From Ramlibacter humi (GTDB lineage: Bacteria > Pseudomonadota > Gammaproteobacteria > Burkholderiales > Burkholderiaceae_C), in contig NZ_SMLK01000001.1 in the NCBI RefSeq assembly GCF_004681975.1, positions 558,001-622,000 on the forward strand: DNA of 64,000 nucleotides, written 5' to 3'. A program made the translations under genes and the position numbers. Shown in pieces: positions 1 to 9,725 of the stretch (within the stretch, counting starts at the first letter, position 1; each line of letters starts with the position of its first letter). The notes beneath the pieces were generated by a model that worked only from the letters and a program-made list of their open reading frames with translations, was not told where the DNA came from and searched no databases.

Positions 1-60
1 GACGCTCTGGCCAACATGGGCGTGGAAGTGGCGCTGGGCCACCGCAAGCCGCCGTTGTAA
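1..60 (+). CDS. C-terminal end of an unidentified protein (partial)
   Basis: The first 19 codons read in frame to a TAA stop and end in ...GHRKPPL. The start lies outside the window. The fragment is too short to assign a family. It lies about 120 bases upstream of the efflux adaptor on the same strand, so it could be the gene preceding the efflux operon, but no function is claimed. Confidence 0.5.
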   Translation, partial: DALANMGVEVALGHRKPPL

Positions 61-180
61 AAGTGCGGTAAAGCCCGGCCTTGCGGCACGCGGGCGGGGC
101 TCACCCCGGGCAATCGCGGCTGGGCCAGTCGCGGCGCGGCTGCTACATTGACGCGTTTGCATGCAATCTCCCGGAAGTCC

Positions 181-1548
181 ATGGCATCCAAGCCCCTTTA
201 CACCGTGATCGCCGTGGCCGGCATCGCGGCCGCCTCCGGCGCCGCGTGGTGGTACCAGAACAAGCCTTCCCATTCCGCCGCTGCCGCCGAGGGCGGTCCC
301 GCCGCCACCGCGCCCGCGGGGGCCGCCAGCGGTTCCACGCGCGCGCCCGCCGTTGAAGTGGCCAAGGTCGAGGTCATGCGCCTCACCGACGACGCGCAGG
401 CCGTGGGCAGCCTGCGCTCGCGCCAGAGCGTCGTGGTGCGGCCCGAGGTCAGCGGCCGTGTCACGCAGCTGAACTTCCGCGACGGCCAGCGGGTGAAGAA
501 AGGCCAGGTGCTGGTGCAACTGGACGACCAGCTGCCGATGGCGCAGGTGCTGCAGGCGAGGGCGGAGCTGTCCATCGCGCGCGCCAACCACAAGCGCAAC
601 CAGGACCTGCTGGCCCAGAACTTCATCGCCGCGCAGCGCGTGGACGAAAGCGCGGCCAACTTGCAGGTGGCCGAAGCCAGGCTGGCGCTGGCCGAGGCCA
701 CTGCCGCGCGGCTGAAGATCGTGGCGCCGTTCGACGGCACGGCGGGCATCCGCACGGTGAACGTCGGCGACTACCTCAAGGACGGCGCCGACGTGGTGAA
801 CCTGGAAGACATCGACGCGGTGTTCGTCGACTTCCGCCTGCCCGAGCGCTACCAGACCAAGCTGAAGGTGGGGCAGGTCGCCACGGTGCAGGCCGACGCG
901 CTGCCCGGCCGCCGCTGGACCGCAGTCGTCCAGGCCATCGACCCGCTGGTGGAAGCCAACGGCCGCTCCATCGGCATCCGCGGCTGCATCGACAACCGCC
1001 AGCTGCAGCTGCGCCCCGGCATGTTCGCGCGCGTCACCGCCGTCTTCGGCGAGCGCGACAACGCCGCCGTCGTGCCCGAGGAGGCCATCGTCCCGCAGGG
1101 CAACCGCCAGTTCGTCATCCGCCTCGTCGACGGGCCCGACCAGGACAGCAAGATCGCGCAGCGCGTCGAGGTGAAGGTGGGCATCCGCCGCCCCGGCCGC
1201 GTGGAGATCACCGAAGGCCTGCAGCCCGGCGACGTGGTCGTCACCGCGGGCCAGCAGCGCGTGCAGAAGGACGGCACGCCGGTGCGCGTGCTCGATCTCA
1301 ACAAGGGTGGCGCGGGCGGCAGCGGCCCGGCCGGCGCCGCTGCCGCGCAGGCGCCCAGGCCCGCCACCAGCGGCCCGCTGGTGCCCGCCTCGGCGGCCGT
1401 GGCCCCCACGGGTGGCAAGGAGGCGATGGGTGCCAAGGCCGCGCCCGCGAAGGCCGTAGGCCCCAATCCCTGCTTGATGGCGGTGGCCGATGCCACCGCG
1501 CCGGCGCGCGCCGCCGGTGGCCGCGGCCGCCCGGCCGCCGCCAACTGA
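181..1548 (+). CDS. RND efflux periplasmic adaptor (membrane fusion protein)
   Basis: The 455-residue protein is a membrane fusion protein that would link an inner-membrane RND pump to an outer-membrane channel. An N-terminal membrane anchor spans about residues 7-24 and no lipobox cysteine is seen. It is followed by an Ala/Pro-rich spacer, the first lipoyl-like half (about 84-115, with GQRVKKGQVLVQLDD), an alpha-helical hairpin (about 118-170) and the beta-barrel/membrane-proximal part. The last 80 or so residues are a low-complexity Ala/Gly/Pro tail that is unusual for the family. ATG 181 is preferred over a TTG at 148 because CGGAAG lies just upstream. The pump gene begins 22 bases after the stop. 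The family is clear; the substrate is unknown. Confidence 0.9.
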   Translation: MASKPLYTVIAVAGIAAASGAAWWYQNKPSHSAAAAEGGPAATAPAGAASGSTRAPAVEVAKVEVMRLTDDAQAVGSLRSRQSVVVRPEVSGRVTQLNFRDGQRVKKGQVLVQLDDQLPMAQVLQARAELSIARANHKRNQDLLAQNFIAAQRVDESAANLQVAEARLALAEATAARLKIVAPFDGTAGIRTVNVGDYLKDGADVVNLEDIDAVFVDFRLPERYQTKLKVGQVATVQADALPGRRWTAVVQAIDPLVEANGRSIGIRGCIDNRQLQLRPGMFARVTAVFGERDNAAVVPEEAIVPQGNRQFVIRLVDGPDQDSKIAQRVEVKVGIRRPGRVEITEGLQPGDVVVTAGQQRVQKDGTPVRVLDLNKGGAGGSGPAGAAAAQAPRPATSGPLVPASAAVAPTGGKEAMGAKAAPAKAVGPNPCLMAVADATAPARAAGGRGRPAAAN

Positions 1549-1570
1549 CGCCACGCGCCAGGAGCCGGCC

Positions 1571-4500
1571 ATGCAGCTGCCCGAGATCGCCATCCGCCGC
1601 CCCGTCTTCGCCACCGTGCTGTCCCTGCTGGTGGTGCTGGTCGGCGCCGTCAGCTTCAACCGCCTGGCGGTGCGCGAGTACCCCAAGATCGACGAGCCCA
1701 TCGTCACCGTCAGCACCAAGTACGCCGGCGCGTCGGCCGAGGTGATCGAGTCGCAGGTCACCAAGCCGATCGAGGACTCGGTCGCCGGCATCGACGCGGT
1801 GGACGTCATCACCTCCATCAGCCGCGCCGAGCAGAGCCAGATCCAGGTGCGCTTCCGGCTGGAGAAGGACGCCGACGCCGCGGCGGCCGAGGTGCGCGAC
1901 CGCACGTCGCGCGTGCGCAACCGCCTGCCGCAGGCCATCGACGAGCCGGTCATCGCCAAGGTCGAAGCCGACGCCTTCCCGGTCATCTGGCTGGCGTTCA
2001 GCAGCGACACGCTCACACCGCTTCAGGTGAACGACCTGGTCAACCGCATCGTCAAGCCGCGCCTGCAGACCGTCACCGGCGTGGCCGACGTGCGGATCTA
2101 CGGCGAGCGCAAGTACGCCATGCGCGTGTGGCTGGACCCCGACAAGCTGGCCGGCTACCGCCTCACCACGCAGGACATCGAGGACGCCGTCCGCCGCAGC
2201 AACCTGGAAGTGCCCGCGGGGCGCATCGAGTCGCAGCAGCGCGAGTTCAGCGTCACCTCGCAGACCGACCTGGTGCGGCCCGCGCAGTTCGCCGAGATCG
2301 TGGTGAAGAACGTCAACGGCTTCCCGGTGAAGATCCGCGACGTGGCGCGGGTGGAGGAAGCCGCCGCCGACGAGCGCAGCACCGCGCGCCTGAACGGCCG
2401 CTTCGCCATCTCGGCCGGCGTCATCCGCCAGGCCACGGCCAACCCGCTGACGCTGTCGCAGGGCGTGCGCGACATGATCCCGCGGCTGAAGCAGGACCTG
2501 CCCGGCGACGTGTCCATCGACATCGCCAACGACAACTCGCTGTTCATCGACCGCTCGGTGAAGAACGTCTACCACACCATCGGCGAAGCCGTGCTGCTGG
2601 TGGCGCTGGTGATCTTCGTGTTCCTGCGCACGCTGCGCGCCTCCATCATTCCCATCGTCACCATCCCGGTGTCGCTGATCGGCACCTTCGCGATGATGGC
2701 GCTGGCGGGCTTCTCCATCAACACGCTCACGCTGCTGGCGCTGGTGCTGGCGGTGGGCCTGGTGGTGGACGACGCCATCGTGATGCTGGAAAACATCTTC
2801 CGGCACATCGAGGAAGGGCTGGACCCGTTCTCGGCCGCCATCAAGGGCGCGCGCGAGATCGGCTTCGCGGTCATCACCATGACCTTCACGCTCGTGGCCG
2901 TGTACGCGCCGCTGGCATTCACGCCGGGCCGCACGGGCCGGCTGTTCGTCGAATTCGCGCTGGCGCTGGCCGGCTCGGTGCTGGTGTCGGGCTTCGTCGC
3001 GCTGACGCTCACGCCGATGATGTGCTCGCTGCTGCTGCGCCACAACCCGAAGCCCAACTGGTTCGACCGCCAGATGGAGCGCGCCCTGGTGGCGCTGTCC
3101 GACCGCTATGGCCGCGTGCTGCGCTGGGTGCTGACGGCGCGCCTGCCGGGCGCCACGGGCAAGCTGGTGCAGGCGCGCTGGCTGGTGATCGGCGTCATGC
3201 TCGCCAGCGGGCTGGCCATCGCCATGGTCTGGCCGTCGATGAAATCGGAGCTGTCGCCGCTGGAAGACCGCGGCACGGTGCTGGCCCAGATCAACGCGCC
3301 CGACGGCGCCACCATCGACTACACCGACCGCTATGCCCGCGCGCTGGAGCGCATGGGCCAGCAGTACAAGGAGTTCGACCGCATCTTCGCCAACCTGGGC
3401 AACCCGACGGTGTCGCAGGGCAGCGTGGTGTACCGCGCCGTGGATTGGGAAGACCGCACCAAGACCACGCTGGAGATGGCCAAGGAGATGGCGCCCAAGG
3501 TGGGCGGCCTGCCGGGCATCAACGCGTTCATCATCACGCCGCCTTCGCTGGGGCAGGGGTTCCGCGACCGGCCGCTGAACTTCGTCATCCAGACCTCGGA
3601 GAGCTACGAGAACCTGAATCGGGTGGTGCGGCAGATGCTCGACGAGATGGCAAAGAACCCCGGCATCCAGGGCGTGGACGTGGACCTGCGGCTGAACAAG
3701 CCCGAGCTGCGCATCCAGGTCGACCGCGACAAGGCGGCCGACATGGGCGTCAGCGTGGAAGTGGTGGCGCGCGCGCTGGAAACGACCCTGGGCGGCCGCC
3801 AGGTCACGCGCTACAAGCGCGACGCCGAGCAGTACGACGTCATCATCCAGAACCGCGCCAGCGGGCGCACCACGCCCGAGGACATCGACAGCATCTACGT
3901 GCGCGGGCGCAACGACACCATGATCCCGCTGTCGGCGCTGGTGAAGGTCAATGAAAGCGTCAGCCCGCGCGAGCTCAACCACTTCGGCCAGCGCCGCTCG
4001 GCCACCATCACGGCCAACCTGTCGCCCGAGTACTCGCAGGGCCAGGCGCTGCAGTTCATGGAGCAGACCGCGAACAAGGTGCTCAAGCCCGGCTACACCA
4101 CCGACCTGAACGGCAGCTCGCGCGAGTTCCGCAACTCCGAGGGTGCGCTGGCGGTGGTGCTGGTGCTGGCGCTGCTTTTCATCTTCCTGGTGCTGGCCGC
4201 GCAGTTCGAGAGCTTCATCGACCCGTTGGTCATCATGCTGTCGGTGCCGCTGTCGATGATCGGCGCGCTGCTGGCGCTGAAGTGGTCGGGCGGTTCGCTC
4301 AACGTCTATTCCAAGATCGGCCTGATCACGCTGGTGGGCCTGATCACCAAGCACGGCATCCTGATCGTGGAGTTCTCCAACCAGCTGCGCGAGGAAGGCA
4401 AGGAGCTGCTCGACGCGGTGGTGGAGGCCGCATCGCTGCGCCTGCGCCCCATCCTGATGACCACCGGCGCGATGGTGCTGGGCGCCATCCCGCTGGCGCT

Positions 4501-4699
4501 GGCCAAGGGCGCGGGCGCGGAAAGCCGCATCCAGATCGGCTGGGTGATCGTGGGCGGCATGTCGCTGGGCACCATGCTCACCGTGTTCGTGGTGCCGACC
4601 ATGTACACGCTGTTCGCGCGGCGCAAGGTGCCGGGGGCGAACAAGGCCGAAGCGGTGGAAGAGGCCGGCGCCCATCACGGCGACCTGGTGGCCAAGTGA
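1571..4699 (+). CDS. RND multidrug efflux permease, HAE1 family
   Basis: The 1042-residue protein has the length and layout of an AcrB/MexF-type proton-driven pump. It starts MQLPEIAIRRPVFATVLSLL, has two sets of transmembrane helices separated by large periplasmic loops, and carries the proton-relay pair D400-D401 in the fourth helix (LVVDDAIVMLENI) and K927 in the second half (LITKHGILIVEFSNQ). ATG 1571 is chosen because AGGAG sits at 1560-1564; an upstream in-frame start at 1490 would overlap the adaptor gene. It forms a two-gene operon with the adaptor. No outer-membrane factor gene follows, so the pump probably uses a channel encoded elsewhere. Substrate not predictable. Confidence 0.95.
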   Translation: MQLPEIAIRRPVFATVLSLLVVLVGAVSFNRLAVREYPKIDEPIVTVSTKYAGASAEVIESQVTKPIEDSVAGIDAVDVITSISRAEQSQIQVRFRLEKDADAAAAEVRDRTSRVRNRLPQAIDEPVIAKVEADAFPVIWLAFSSDTLTPLQVNDLVNRIVKPRLQTVTGVADVRIYGERKYAMRVWLDPDKLAGYRLTTQDIEDAVRRSNLEVPAGRIESQQREFSVTSQTDLVRPAQFAEIVVKNVNGFPVKIRDVARVEEAAADERSTARLNGRFAISAGVIRQATANPLTLSQGVRDMIPRLKQDLPGDVSIDIANDNSLFIDRSVKNVYHTIGEAVLLVALVIFVFLRTLRASIIPIVTIPVSLIGTFAMMALAGFSINTLTLLALVLAVGLVVDDAIVMLENIFRHIEEGLDPFSAAIKGAREIGFAVITMTFTLVAVYAPLAFTPGRTGRLFVEFALALAGSVLVSGFVALTLTPMMCSLLLRHNPKPNWFDRQMERALVALSDRYGRVLRWVLTARLPGATGKLVQARWLVIGVMLASGLAIAMVWPSMKSELSPLEDRGTVLAQINAPDGATIDYTDRYARALERMGQQYKEFDRIFANLGNPTVSQGSVVYRAVDWEDRTKTTLEMAKEMAPKVGGLPGINAFIITPPSLGQGFRDRPLNFVIQTSESYENLNRVVRQMLDEMAKNPGIQGVDVDLRLNKPELRIQVDRDKAADMGVSVEVVARALETTLGGRQVTRYKRDAEQYDVIIQNRASGRTTPEDIDSIYVRGRNDTMIPLSALVKVNESVSPRELNHFGQRRSATITANLSPEYSQGQALQFMEQTANKVLKPGYTTDLNGSSREFRNSEGALAVVLVLALLFIFLVLAAQFESFIDPLVIMLSVPLSMIGALLALKWSGGSLNVYSKIGLITLVGLITKHGILIVEFSNQLREEGKELLDAVVEAASLRLRPILMTTGAMVLGAIPLALAKGAGAESRIQIGWVIVGGMSLGTMLTVFVVPTMYTLFARRKVPGANKAEAVEEAGAHHGDLVAK

Positions 4700-4704
4700 A
4701 TGCG

Positions 4705-4817
4705 GAATGCGGGGTCTGCAAAGGTTTCGCAGAGAAGTCGTTCTCTGAATCCATTTGCTGAACCCTCTGCGTCCTCTGCGCTTGCTCTGCGTTCTCTGCG
4801 TTGCGGACCCCGTATTC
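4705..4817. repeat. CGCAGAG hairpin repeat, copy 1 (type A ends)
   Basis: This 113 bp imperfect inverted repeat begins six bases after the efflux pump stop codon. Outer arms are 17 bases, GAATGCGGGGTCTGCAA and TTGCGGACCCCGTATTC, with two mismatches. The right arm contains tandem CTCTGCG units spaced about 9-10 bases apart, while the left arm has largely lost its CGCAGAG units. It is the most degraded of the type A copies that keep both ends. Confidence 0.75.
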
Positions 4818-4979
4818 AACGCGACAACGCACAAACCGATCCGTAGCGGCGCACGGCGCGGTGCGTGCGCCGACGGCTAAGTCGCCGCCGTCCGACACGG
4901 CGTGCGGCGCGCCGCCGACGCGGCATCACGGGGGAAACCGACGGGATGGCTCTGCCATTGAACGGCACAGTCACCCTCC

Positions 4980-5132
4980 ATGAAGATCATCCGTTTCATC
5001 CACCTGACGTTCGCCCAGGCGTTCTATGGTTGGGCGCTGCGCGAGATCGACCCGATGCACCCCGACCTGCCCAAGCTGGTGATGAAGCACCAGGAACTGC
5101 AGGACGAGGCGCGGCGCATGTTCGCCGCCTGA
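4980..5132 (+). CDS. small hypothetical protein (50 aa)
   Basis: A 50-codon frame starts MKIIRFIHLTFAQAFYGWAL and ends ...ARRMFAA. The first half is amphipathic or weakly membrane-like and the second half is a charged helix. There is no clear ribosome binding site, although a GGGATGG stretch lies about 30 bases upstream. Codon use is GC-rich in third positions like its neighbours, and the frame stops just before the subunit-3 remnant. Not recognised as a named family. It could be a genuine small protein or a chance frame. Confidence 0.45.
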   Translation: MKIIRFIHLTFAQAFYGWALREIDPMHPDLPKLVMKHQELQDEARRMFAA

Positions 5133-5195
5133 GTCGTTCTCTCCGCTCCCGGCACGCCGATTGCCGCGAGGTGCGCTCCGCCATCCGGGGGCTGC

Positions 5196-5392
5196 ATGGA
5201 ACCAGCCTCGCGTCGCCTCTTCCTGAAGACGAGCGGTGCCGCCGCCGTCGTGCCGGCCATCAGCGTCGCGCAACAGCCGCCGCAGCCGCAACAGCAACCG
5301 GGCATGCAGCCGGCGCAGGCCGGCGGCGCAGAGGCCGCCCTACCTGTTCTTCACCGCCGCCGAAGCGGCCATCATCGAAGCCGCCGTCTGCG
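5196..5392 (+). pseudogene. remnant of a Tat-exported gluconate 2-dehydrogenase subunit 3-like protein
   Basis: The frame at 5196 starts MEPASRRLFLKTSGAAAVVP, a twin-arginine signal of the kind seen on the small subunit of membrane-bound gluconate/alcohol dehydrogenases. The expected continuation PPYLFFTAAEAAIIEAAV is present at about 5335-5389 but in the +1 frame, so a frameshift lies between roughly 5300 and 5338. Past IEAAV the family similarity stops, and the chitinase gene ends on the opposite strand about 60 bases later. The family is normally about 170-250 residues. The gene is therefore frameshifted and truncated, and no large flavoprotein subunit lies nearby. Confidence 0.6.
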
Positions 5393-5451
5393 CGCGATCG
5401 CGCAGCAGGGCGCGAAAGCCATGCCGTGTTCACCTCGCCGCCACCGGCGGC

Positions 5452-7203
5452 TCAGGGACGCGTCGCGCAGAAGCCTGCCTGCCGGGTCTGGCCGGGGGCC
5501 ACCAGGCGGTTCCAGTCGGCGCCGGTGACGGTGGCGGTCGTGCCCGATTTCACGAACGTGCCGTTCCACGACGCGGTGATCGTGTCCTTGAGCGGGATGG
5601 TCACCTTCCAGGCCACGGTGTTCGCGCCGTTGTTGGTCACGTTGACGTTCGCGCAGTACCCCGACTTCCAGTCGTAGTCGATCTGCACGGACGAAACGAT
5701 GCCGCCGGGCGCGGGCGCCGGCGAGGGAGCCGGCGTCGGCGCGGGTGCGGGCGAGGGCGCCGGCGTGGGTGCTGGTGCCGGTGAAGGCGCCGGAGTGGGC
5801 GCCGGGGCCGGTGCGGGCGAAGGCGCGGGTGTCGGCGCGGGCGAAGGCGCAGGTGTCGGCGCGGGAGCCGGCGCGGGAGCCGGCGTCGGCGCGGGGGAGG
5901 GAGCGGGCGTCGGTGCGGGCGTGGGCGCAGGCGATGGTGCCGGCGTCGGCGCGGGTGCCGGGGCGCCGGCCAGGAAAGCGCTCTTCACCGCGGCGAGCAG
6001 CGGATTGTTCTTGCCGTCGGTGGTGCCGTAGTTGACAGCCCAGACGATGGTGCCGCCCACGCCGGCGCCGGCCGCGGGGCTGTTCGCCCACTGGCCCTTG
6101 TCGCGGATGCTGGCTTCGTCCTCGTAGGTCAGCAGGCCCGAAGGCTGGTCGGGCCGGCTGGCGGGCGTGTAGCCCGCGGTGCCGTAGCTGCGATAGGTGA
6201 TGCCGGTGGCCGTGTCGTGCTGGTACTGGCCGTTGTCCAGGTAGCCGAACTTCCTGAGCAACGCGTAGTTCCACAGCGCGTCGTTGGCCGAGAACGAGCT
6301 GGAAGAGTAGCCATCGGTGGGCTGGCCCAGCGCCGACAGGGGCGGCCGGTAGCTCATGCCGTAGAAGCCGATGCCCATGCCGATCTTCGCGCGCGGGATG
6401 CCGGCGTTCACGAGCGCCTGCACCGCGCTGGAAATGGCGAGCGGCCGGGAGGGCGTCGCGCCGGCGATCGGCGAGAAGCCGGTGGTCTGCCAGCCGCCGC
6501 CGATCCAGCCCATGCCGTAGCTCATGAGGTTGTACTGGTCCACCAGCGACGCCACGCGCACGTCGTGCGCCGAAACCGTCTGGTAGTTCGGGTTCAGCAC
6601 GCTGGCGGGGTAGGTGATGACCACCGGCCGCGAGCGGTAGCGGTCGTTGGCATTGGCCGCGGTCCGCAGTTCCGAGAGGAACTGCTCCAGCTGCTGCTCG
6701 TCGGCGGCCGTCAGCGAACCTTCCCAGTCAACGTCGATGCCGTCGTAGTCGTGCTTGGCCATGTACGCGACCAGGTTCGCGATGAATTTCGGCCGCACGG
6801 CAGCCGCCGTGGACGCGCGGAAGGCCGACTCCCCGCCTTCGCCGCCCAGCATGATCAGCGCCTTGGTGCCGGCGGCGTGGGCGCGCGCGACCAGCCAGTC
6901 CTCGGTCGTCTGGGAAGGCGCCCCGGGGCCGGTCCAGGTGGCCGTCTGCGAGATGTCGCCGCCCAGCACGATGTCCCCTGCCGCTCCGCCCTCGGCCCCG
7001 CCGCCGGCGCCGATGCGGCCGAACACGAAGTGCGTCATGGCCGTCATGTCGACGTAGCGCGGGTCCTGGTACTCCGGCTTGTTCAGCAGGTAGCCCGCCC
7101 AGTAGCCCGTGACCCACTTCTGGGGCGACGGCGATTGGGCCGCGGCCGTGAGGCAAACAAGGGTTGCTGCTGCGGCGGCGGCCGCGCGAAGTCGGAAGGT
7201 CAT
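5452..7203 (-). CDS. secreted GH18 chitinase with C-terminal CBM2
   Basis: The 583-residue protein would hydrolyse chitin outside the cell. It has a signal peptide (residues 1-22), then a glycoside hydrolase family 18 domain (about 28-390) with the catalytic DxxDxDxE motif at D154-E161 (DGIDVDWE, E161 as acid). A long Pro/Ala linker of [11 protein letters not shown] units follows, then a carbohydrate-binding module of the CBM2 type (about the last 100 residues, with paired cysteines in [11 protein letters not shown] and GFCATRP). The linker is encoded by a highly repetitive stretch (about 5700-5965). The gene stands alone, with a possible operator upstream. Chitinase is a confident call; the exact polymer preference is not. 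Confidence 0.92.
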   Translation of the reverse strand: MTFRLRAAAAAAATLVCLTAAAQSPSPQKWVTGYWAGYLLNKPEYQDPRYVDMTAMTHFVFGRIGAGGGAEGGAAGDIVLGGDISQTATWTGPGAPSQTTEDWLVARAHAAGTKALIMLGGEGGESAFRASTAAAVRPKFIANLVAYMAKHDYDGIDVDWEGSLTAADEQQLEQFLSELRTAANANDRYRSRPVVITYPASVLNPNYQTVSAHDVRVASLVDQYNLMSYGMGWIGGGWQTTGFSPIAGATPSRPLAISSAVQALVNAGIPRAKIGMGIGFYGMSYRPPLSALGQPTDGYSSSSFSANDALWNYALLRKFGYLDNGQYQHDTATGITYRSYGTAGYTPASRPDQPSGLLTYEDEASIRDKGQWANSPAAGAGVGGTIVWAVNYGTTDGKNNPLLAAVKSAFLAGAPAPAPTPAPSPAPTPAPTPAPSPAPTPAPAPAPAPTPAPSPAPTPAPSPAPAPAPTPAPSPAPAPTPAPSPAPAPTPAPSPAPAPGGIVSSVQIDYDWKSGYCANVNVTNNGANTVAWKVTIPLKDTITASWNGTFVKSGTTATVTGADWNRLVAPGQTRQAGFCATRP

Positions 7204-7258
7204 GTTTGAAAGTGATGACGGTGAGGGCGCGGATCGTAGGGAACCGGCCTTGAGCCAC

Positions 7259-7284
7259 CTGTCTGCTGTAAGCAGTTGAGACAG
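7259..7284. promoter_or_regulatory. inverted repeat upstream of the chitinase gene (possible operator)
   Basis: CTGTCT and AGACAG are separated by 14 bases, with a second nested palindrome CTGCTGTAAGCAG overlapping it. The centre is about 70 bases upstream of the chitinase start, where an operator or upstream activator site would be expected. No regulator gene is adjacent, so the binding protein is unknown. Confidence 0.3.
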
Positions 7285-7313
7285 TAGGCCCGTTCTTCAC
7301 ATTCTTCGATACG

Positions 7314-7338
7314 GAAAAAACGGATCGTTGCCCGTTTT
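7314..7338 (-). terminator. intrinsic terminator after the 102-aa hypothetical gene
   Basis: On the minus strand AAAACGG, an 8-base loop and CCGTTTT form a hairpin followed by further T residues. It lies about 40 bases beyond the stop of the gene ending at 7380 and would separate it from the chitinase promoter. Confidence 0.5.
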
Positions 7339-7379
7339 CGCGTGCGCCGCGACGTGGCGCGCATGCAGCGTGCGCGTGG

Positions 7380-7688
7380 CTACTGCCTGGTGCGCAATGC
7401 CGAAACGACTTCGATGAGATGGTCCGCCACCTGCGATGCGGCCGTCGGTTCACCGAGCTGCTGCACCGAGTAAGTGCCGCCGCAGACGCCCGCGTACCTC
7501 ACTTCCACGAACCCCGCGTAGGGGGAGGGAATGCCGGACGCGGTGCTGCAGATCGCCTCCGCGAGGCTGCCGTGGAACGACCCGGACGTGTGCACCGGCA
7601 GCGACCCGTATCGCACGTGGGCCACGAAGGCGTCCTCACGGACCTTGTCGACGGAAAGGAGCATGAGCACCGGTGGGTTTTGAGCCAT
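7380..7688 (-). CDS. hypothetical protein (102 aa)
   Basis: Starts MAQNPPVLMLLSVDKVREDA and is predicted to be soluble, with mixed alpha/beta composition and two cysteines (STASG and GVCGG regions). No signal peptide or transmembrane segment is seen and I do not recognise the family. The codon bias matches its neighbours and an intrinsic terminator follows, so it is likely expressed. It is 140 bases downstream of moeA on the same strand, too far to be sure they share a transcript. Confidence 0.55.
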   Translation of the reverse strand: MAQNPPVLMLLSVDKVREDAFVAHVRYGSLPVHTSGSFHGSLAEAICSTASGIPSPYAGFVEVRYAGVCGGTYSVQQLGEPTAASQVADHLIEVVSALRTRQ

Positions 7689-7829
7689 CGACGGATTCCT
7701 GCTCCGGGGGTGTCACTGGGCCGCGAAGTTTGCCAGCCGGTGCCGGCGCGAGGCCGCCGGTACTGCATGCGCATGATGCGTACCCGTGCTCGGCATGCAC
7801 CGGCCAGGCGCGCGACGGAATCGAAAAGG

Positions 7830-9116
7830 CTAGACCATGCCCTCGAACATCATCACGTCCACCTCGTCGCCGGCGGCGACGTTGCCCTGGGCGTGGTGCA
7901 GCACGATGAGCCCGTTGGCCTGCACCATCGAGCTGAGCACGCCCGAGCCCTGGTTGCCGGTGGTGCGTACCTGCAGCCTGCCATCGGGCGTGGAGCTGAC
8001 GATGCCGCGCTGGTACTCGGTGCGGCCCGGCTTCTTGCGCAGGGCTTCCAGGCTGTGCGCGCGCAGCAGCGGCGGCGGCGCGGTGTCGCGGCAGCCCATG
8101 AGGCGCAACAGCGCGGGGCGCACGAAGGCGAGGAAAGTGACCATCACCGCCACCGGATTGCCTGGAAGGCCGAACAGCACGGCGCCAGGGCCGCCGCTTG
8201 CGGACGGGATGCGGCCCACGGCCATCGGCCGGCCAGGCCGCATGGCGATGCGCCAGAACGCCACGTCGCCCAGCTTCTTCATCATGGCCTTGGTGAAGTC
8301 GGCTTCGCCGACGCTGACGCCGCCGCTGGTGATGATGGCGTCGGCCTGCGCGGTCGCTTCGCGGAACGCTTTCTCGAGCAGCGCCGGCTCGTCGCGCACC
8401 ACGCCCAGGTCCACGACTTCGCAGCCCAGGCGGGCGAGCAGGCCTCGCACCGTGTAGCGGTTGCTGTCGTACACCGCGCCTTCGCGCGGCGGCTCGCCCA
8501 GGCTGAGGATCTCGTCGCCTGTGGAGAAGCAAGCCACGCGCACGCGCCGCACCACGGGCACGCGCGGCAGGCCCAGGCTGGCCAGCAGGCCGGCGGCGGC
8601 GGGGCCGATGCGTTCGCCCTTCAGCAGGGCGGGGCGGCCCTGCATCAGGTCCTCGCCTTTCAGGCGGCGGTTGTCGCCGGCACGCAGCAGGCCGGGCGGG
8701 ATCTCCACCGCATCGTCGCCTGCCGCCTTGGTGAATTCCTGCGGCACCACCGTGTCCAGGCCCGCGGGCATGATCGCGCCCGTCATGATCTTCACGCACT
8801 CGCCCGCGCGCACCTGGCCCTGCCACGCCTTGCCCGCGAGCGCGGTGCCGGCGACCTTCAGGCGCAGTGACGCATCGCCCAGCTGCGCGCCGTCGAACGC
8901 GTAGCCATCCATCGCCGAGTTGTCGTGCGGCGGCACGCTGAGCGGCGAGACCACGTCTTGCGCGAGCACGCGGCCCAGCGCGTCGAGCGTGCCGATCTCT
9001 TCCCGGTCCTGCACCGGAACCACCAGGCGGTCCAGGAATTCATTGACGCTGCGCGCGGGCAGCGCCTGCGGGTCGTAGCCCTGCAGCTCCGCCGCGATCT
9101 GGTCGAGGGACTTCAC
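7830..9116 (-). CDS. moeA: molybdopterin molybdenumtransferase MoeA
   Basis: The 428-residue protein inserts molybdate into adenylated molybdopterin in the cytoplasm, the last general step of molybdenum cofactor synthesis. Diagnostic segments are the DNSAMDGYA loop near residue 70, the MoaB/Mog-like domain with [12 protein letters not shown], and GLPGNPVAV. The start is taken as GTG 9116, which overlaps the mobA stop in a GTGA arrangement and gives the expected length; longer in-frame starts would run deep into mobA. It is the last gene of a moaA-mobA-moeA operon read on the minus strand. Confidence 0.95.
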   Translation of the reverse strand: MKSLDQIAAELQGYDPQALPARSVNEFLDRLVVPVQDREEIGTLDALGRVLAQDVVSPLSVPPHDNSAMDGYAFDGAQLGDASLRLKVAGTALAGKAWQGQVRAGECVKIMTGAIMPAGLDTVVPQEFTKAAGDDAVEIPPGLLRAGDNRRLKGEDLMQGRPALLKGERIGPAAAGLLASLGLPRVPVVRRVRVACFSTGDEILSLGEPPREGAVYDSNRYTVRGLLARLGCEVVDLGVVRDEPALLEKAFREATAQADAIITSGGVSVGEADFTKAMMKKLGDVAFWRIAMRPGRPMAVGRIPSASGGPGAVLFGLPGNPVAVMVTFLAFVRPALLRLMGCRDTAPPPLLRAHSLEALRKKPGRTEYQRGIVSSTPDGRLQVRTTGNQGSGVLSSMVQANGLIVLHHAQGNVAAGDEVDVMMFEGMV

Positions 9117-9721
9117 CGCTGCTCCAGCTGGCGCAGCTCGGCCAGCGTGTTGGCGTTGAAGAACGCGCGGCGGTCGTCGCCTTCGCGATCGAACGGCACG
9201 ATGGCCATGCGGTGTTGCGCGGTCCAGGCGTCGATCTTGCGGCCGCCGCCGTGGGTGAAGTTCACCAGGCTTTCCAGCAGCTCGCGGCGCAGCAGGCAGA
9301 ACACGGGCTGCGTGCGCAGCTGGCCGTCTTCCTCGGGTGCGCTGGCCATCGCGATCTCGGCGTCCTGCGTGACCGCGGCCTGCACCAGCCGCTGCACGAA
9401 GTCGGTGGGGAACATCGGCGTGTCGCAAGGCACCGTGGCCAGCCACGGGGTCTCGCAGTGTTCCAGCCCCGTGAGGAAGCCGGCCAGCGGCCCTGCGTAG
9501 CCGGGCAGGGCGTCGGGCCAGACCGGCACGCCGAACGATTCGTACGCGCCCAGGTTGCGGTTGGCATTGACCATCGCTTCGCCCACCTGGGGTTGCAGAC
9601 GCAGCAGCGTGTGCAGCGCGAGCGGCACGCCGTTGAAGTTCTGCAGGCCCTTGTCGGCGCCGCCCATGCGCGAGCCGCGCCCGCCGGCCAGCACGATGCC
9701 CGTGACGTCCTGGCGATCCAT
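9113..9721 (-). CDS. mobA: molybdenum cofactor guanylyltransferase MobA
   Basis: The 202-residue protein transfers GMP from GTP to molybdenum cofactor to form the bis-MGD cofactor used by DMSO-reductase-family enzymes. The nucleotidyltransferase signature [16 protein letters not shown] is at residues 11-26, and PCDTPMFP carries the metal-binding aspartate. The length is normal. The gene starts four bases after moaA stops and overlaps moeA by four bases, indicating translational coupling. Confidence 0.94.
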   Translation of the reverse strand: MDRQDVTGIVLAGGRGSRMGGADKGLQNFNGVPLALHTLLRLQPQVGEAMVNANRNLGAYESFGVPVWPDALPGYAGPLAGFLTGLEHCETPWLATVPCDTPMFPTDFVQRLVQAAVTQDAEIAMASAPEEDGQLRTQPVFCLLRRELLESLVNFTHGGGRKIDAWTAQHRMAIVPFDREGDDRRAFFNANTLAELRQLEQR

Positions 9722-9725
9722 GCGT

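Noticed and set aside
148-180. Eleven-codon N-terminal extension of the efflux adaptor
   Set aside because: It begins with TTG without a ribosome site; the ATG at 181 follows CGGAAG and gives a normal membrane anchor.
1298-4834. A 1178-codon open frame antisense to the RND pump
   Set aside because: It is a shadow of the GC-rich pump gene: the product is a His/Arg/Gln-rich string without domains, and the opposite strand encodes a clear permease.
5700-5965. Repetitive DNA in the chitinase gene as a CRISPR or satellite array
   Set aside because: It is the coding sequence of a Pro/Ala/Thr/Ser interdomain linker between the GH18 and CBM2 domains and stays in frame.
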